Below, in pieces: positions 6,475-7,830 of a stretch of DNA of 7,830 nt. The notes under the pieces are model-generated. The model was not told the DNA's origin and did no database searches. It saw only the letters and a list, made by a program, of their open reading frames with translations. Source of the DNA: Cytophagaceae bacterium (GTDB lineage Bacteria > Bacteroidota > Bacteroidia > Cytophagales > Spirosomataceae). How positions within the stretch are numbered: the first letter of the stretch is position 1; the number at the start of each line of letters is the position of its first letter. Both the position numbers and the translations under genes were made by a program. The stretch lies in the NCBI GenBank assembly GCA_947471105.1, contig CANIYB010000102.1:1-7830 (forward strand), written 5' to 3'.

Positions 6475-7830
6475 ATGAAAGAAACTCAAGCGTATATATC
6501 CGCCCACCAAGATCGATTTTTAACTGAATTATTAGAGTGGTTGCGCATCCCCTCTATTTCTGCTGATCCCGCTTATGCTGGATCTGTTAGACAAGCTGCC
6601 GAATGGATGGCTGAAAACCTCAAAAAAGCCGGGGTTGATCATGTTCGCCTAGAGGAAACAGCAGGTTTCCCCATTGTTTATGGAGAGAAAATAGTTGACG
6701 CTAAAGCGCCAACGGTCCTAGTTTATGGGCATTATGATGTCCAACCTGCCGATCCATTAGCGTTGTGGGATAATCCTCCTTTTGAACCAATCATTAAAAA
6801 TGAGGTTATTTATGCCCGAGGTTCTTGTGACGATAAGGGTCAAGTATTTATGCATGTAAAAGCTTTTGAGGCAATGTATGCGGCAGGTGAATTAACCTGT
6901 AACGTTAAATTTATGATTGAAGGGGAGGAAGAAATTGGTTCGAATAACTTGTCCACTTTCGTCTGTGCTCATAAAGATCTTTTAAAAGCCGATGTAATTT
7001 TAATCTCAGATACGGCCATAATTGCGAACGATACTCCGTCTATCGACGTAGGTTTGCGGGGACTTAGTTACATGGAAGTGTCCGTTCAAGGACCTAATCG
7101 AGACTTGCATTCTGGGGTATATGGTGGAGCGGTGGCTAATCCCATCAATATTTTATGCGAAATGATTTCATCCATGCACGATGAATTTAATCGGATCACC
7201 ATTCCAGGATTTTACGATGGAGTGTTGGACGTTAGTCCAGCTGATCGCGCTGCGATGGCACAAACGCCTTTTGACTTAGAAGCATATCAAAACGATTTAG
7301 GCATTCATGCCGTCCATGGAGAAAAAGGGTTTTCAACTATTGAGCGGGCCTCTATTAGGCCTACTTTAGACGTTAATGGTATCTGGGGTGGATATATAGG
7401 GGAAGGAGCAAAGACCGTTTTGCCTTCCATGGCCTATGCTAAAATTTCCATGAGGTTGGTCCCAAATCAATCCTCTGAACAAATTACTAAACTATTTACG
7501 GACTATTTTTTGGCTGCTGCTCCTAAGGGAGTGCAAGTCACAGTGACCCCGCATCATGGAGGCGAAGCCTATTTAATGCCGACGGATAGCATTGCATTCC
7601 AAGCAGCATCTGAGGCTTTGGCTACCACTTTTGGAAAAGAGCCTGTGCCGACTCGCGGAGGCGGGAGTATTCCGATCGTAGCTTTATTTGAAAAAGAGTT
7701 GGGAATCAAATCTATTCTAATGGGTTTTGGTCTAGATTCCGATGCCATACATTCTCCAAACGAGCATTATGGCTTATTCAATTTTTATAAGGGAATCGAA
7801 ACTATTCCGTATTTTTTCTCAAATTATAAC
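6475..7830 (+). CDS. M20-family metallo-dipeptidase (carnosinase/CPG2-like), 3'-truncated by window end
   Basis: Predicted two-metal (usually zinc or manganese) cytosolic peptidase that cleaves dipeptides or short peptides. The ATG at 6475 opens 452 codons without a stop up to the last base; family members are about 450-460 aa, so probably only a few residues are missing. The catalytic set is complete: GHYDVQP with His86 (metal) and Asp88, ARGSCDDKG with bridging Asp119, EGEEEIGS with general base Glu152 and metal ligand Glu153, SDT with Asp179, and HSPNEHYG with His426. The inserted dimerisation domain (about 185-375) begins with RDLHSGVYGG; His212 fits the residue that reaches the partner's active site in carnosinases. 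Arg394 and GGGSIP (395-400) fit the substrate carboxylate site. The layout resembles the CNDP-type branch more than PepT or DapE. Exact substrates cannot be read from sequence. It lies 57 nt downstream of plsY. Confidence 0.93.
   Translation, partial: MKETQAYISAHQDRFLTELLEWLRIPSISADPAYAGSVRQAAEWMAENLKKAGVDHVRLEETAGFPIVYGEKIVDAKAPTVLVYGHYDVQPADPLALWDNPPFEPIIKNEVIYARGSCDDKGQVFMHVKAFEAMYAAGELTCNVKFMIEGEEEIGSNNLSTFVCAHKDLLKADVILISDTAIIANDTPSIDVGLRGLSYMEVSVQGPNRDLHSGVYGGAVANPINILCEMISSMHDEFNRITIPGFYDGVLDVSPADRAAMAQTPFDLEAYQNDLGIHAVHGEKGFSTIERASIRPTLDVNGIWGGYIGEGAKTVLPSMAYAKISMRLVPNQSSEQITKLFTDYFLAAAPKGVQVTVTPHHGGEAYLMPTDSIAFQAASEALATTFGKEPVPTRGGGSIPIVALFEKELGIKSILMGFGLDSDAIHSPNEHYGLFNFYKGIETIPYFFSNYN

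Noticed and set aside
1..7830. Mobile elements, CRISPR arrays, toxin-antitoxin or phage-defence genes, tRNA or rRNA
   Set aside because: No terminal inverted repeats, transposase motifs, regular spaced repeats or cloverleaf-like sequences were seen; all space is occupied by housekeeping or envelope genes and short gaps.

Overview
The window looks like ordinary chromosomal, core-type DNA from a member of the Bacteroidota, most plausibly the Cytophagales. This rests on four observations. The DNA is AT-rich and has almost no Shine-Dalgarno sequences. Intergenic gaps carry exact matches to the Bacteroidota -7 promoter element (TAnnTTTG). Short exported lipoproteins have Ser-Cys lipoboxes. There is also an outer-membrane protein of the DUF5686 / carboxypeptidase-regulatory-like type, which is typical of this phylum. 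The genus assignment is inference only. All six genes supported here, and no other convincing ones, lie on the + strand.

Layout. Positions 2-3021 hold a tight four-gene cluster: three consecutive two-domain FKBP-type peptidyl-prolyl isomerases (the first cut by the window start) and then an RdgB/HAM1-type nucleotide pyrophosphatase. Gaps are 5 nt, 4 nt and a 1-nt TAATG overlap, so they are almost certainly one operon. After a 113-nt gap with a promoter-like element comes a large DUF5686-type outer-membrane beta-barrel protein (3135-5660, TTG start). A 118-nt gap with the best promoter of the window (5720-5751) precedes plsY (5779-6417), the membrane acyltransferase of phosphatidic acid synthesis. 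A 57-nt gap with a TATATTTG element leads to an M20-family dipeptidase (6475 to the window end). That reading frame has no stop inside the window; probably only a few residues are missing.

How they fit together. The FKBP lipoproteins are likely periplasm-facing folding helpers, the DUF5686 protein is an outer-membrane barrel, and plsY makes phospholipid precursors, so much of the window concerns the cell envelope. RdgB (cleaning of damaged purine nucleotides) and the dipeptidase are housekeeping functions, and their adjacency need not mean a shared pathway. No gap exceeds 300 bases. I see no RNA genes, mobile elements, CRISPR arrays or signs of recent transfer, and no new multi-gene system. 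The most notable points are the triple FKBP array with uneven loss of active-site residues, an inserted loop in the third FKBP, a Ser-to-Ala change in the RdgB SHR motif, and a small 21-nt repeat at the rdgB 3' end.
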